Shown here piece after piece: positions 5,706 through 6,261 of a stretch of DNA of 6,261 nt. Both the position numbers and the translations under genes were made by a program. The notes under the pieces are model-generated. The model had not been told where the DNA came from. It worked only from the letters and a program-made list of their open reading frames with translations, and did not search any database. Source of the DNA: SIAJ01 sp036266155 (GTDB lineage Bacteria; Planctomycetota; Planctomycetia; Gemmatales; Gemmataceae); contig DATANR010000078.1 in NCBI GenBank assembly GCA_036266155.1, positions 1 to 6,261 of the forward strand. The letters run 5' to 3'. The stretch's first letter is position 1; the number at the start of each line of letters is the position of its first letter.

Positions 5706-6261
5706 ATGAGTAACACTGAGTCATCGGTCGTCCCCCTGTCCGACGAGCCAGCCGTTCTCGACATTCTGCGACAGTCCGTTCTCGGATTGTGGGAGACCGT
5801 CAACACGTTGACTCGTCTGCGGCCGACGAAACGGGATCGATACCGTGTCAGCATTTTTGGCTCGGCCCGCGTCGATCCGAATCACTGGGTTTACGCCGCC
5901 GTCCGGGATACGGCGGCGGAACTGACACGCCTTGGTTGCGACATCCTGACCGGCGGCGGCCCCGGTCTCATGCAAGCGGCGAACGAAGGCGCTCGCCTCG
6001 CCGATCCGGATGGATCGCTCCGCAAGTCAGTTGGCATCCGCGTCGCGTTGCCGTTCGAACAAGACGTGAACGCGTTCGTGACCGAAGCATACGAACACAA
6101 GACGTTCTTCACACGCCTGCATCATTTCGTCCTGGCATCTGATGCTTTCATTGTGACACCCGGCGGAATCGGGACGGTGTTGGAAATGTTGATGGTCTGG
6201 CAGCTTCTCCAGGTCCGGCACCTGACGGGAGTTCCACTGATTCTTGCCGGGCATTTCTGGG
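5706..6261 (+). CDS. LOG-family (TIGR00730-like) nucleotide phosphoribohydrolase, 3' end beyond window
   Basis: Partial gene, with 185 complete codons before the window ends. The Rossmann-like fold of the LOG/'lysine decarboxylase-like' family is shown by VSIFGSARV (48-56), the nucleotide-binding motif GGGPGLMQAANEGA (83-96) and the signature PGGIGTVLE (152-160). Characterised members hydrolyse nucleoside or cytokinin 5'-monophosphates to the base and ribose-5-phosphate; the old 'lysine decarboxylase' label is an annotation error. An N-terminal helical extension of about 45 residues precedes the core. Only a weak GGA (5697-5699) lies 6 nt before the ATG, so translation may be modest or coupled to xfp. 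It follows xfp by 85 bases, interrupted by the 9-bp array. Ribose-5-phosphate release would fit the pentose-phosphate/phosphoketolase context, but that link is inference. The exact substrate is unknown, and a PpnN-type nucleosidase is an alternative. Confidence 0.88.
   Translation, partial: MSNTESSVVPLSDEPAVLDILRQSVLGLWETVNTLTRLRPTKRDRYRVSIFGSARVDPNHWVYAAVRDTAAELTRLGCDILTGGGPGLMQAANEGARLADPDGSLRKSVGIRVALPFEQDVNAFVTEAYEHKTFFTRLHHFVLASDAFIVTPGGIGTVLEMLMVWQLLQVRHLTGVPLILAGHFW

Overview
The window is GC-rich bacterial DNA. Every credible gene reads left to right on the + strand. The best guess for the organism is a planctomycete-like environmental bacterium. That guess rests only on codon and GC character, the poorly conserved hypothetical genes, and a run of short GGWCC-type 9-bp units between two genes. 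No marker gene in the window settles taxonomy.

Layout: (1) Positions 150-1118 encode a hypothetical protein with an alpha-helical, HEPN-like N-terminal half carrying an R-x4-H motif, and a cysteine-rich, zinc-ribbon-like C-terminal part. Its 5' end is uncertain because the frame stays open to the left window edge. (2) Positions 1119-1620 form a gene-free stretch of about 500 bases with several repeats: two copies of TACCACTTTTT, a cluster of GGCGCTCTT direct repeats with inverted partners, and a long imperfect hairpin at 1371-1450. (3) Positions 1621-6261 hold four closely spaced co-directional genes that look like one transcription unit: a 170-aa hypothetical protein, an L-lactate dehydrogenase (ldh), a phosphoketolase (xfp), and the 5' part of a LOG-family (TIGR00730-like) nucleotide phosphoribohydrolase that runs off the window. 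A compact array of five 9-bp units folding into a hairpin lies between xfp and the LOG gene.

The metabolic logic of the right-hand cluster is a phosphoketolase shunt. Phosphoketolase splits xylulose-5-phosphate (and perhaps fructose-6-phosphate) into acetyl-phosphate and glyceraldehyde-3-phosphate (or erythrose-4-phosphate). Glyceraldehyde-3-phosphate goes on to pyruvate, which the lactate dehydrogenase reduces, regenerating NAD+. A LOG-type enzyme would release ribose-5-phosphate from nucleoside monophosphates, which could feed the same pentose-phosphate pool. The link to LOG is inference. The link between xfp and ldh follows from known heterolactic metabolism.

The parts least explained by known biology are the HEPN-like/zinc-ribbon protein, the repeat-rich 1119-1620 region, the 170-aa protein leading the operon, and the 9-bp array at 5639-5683.
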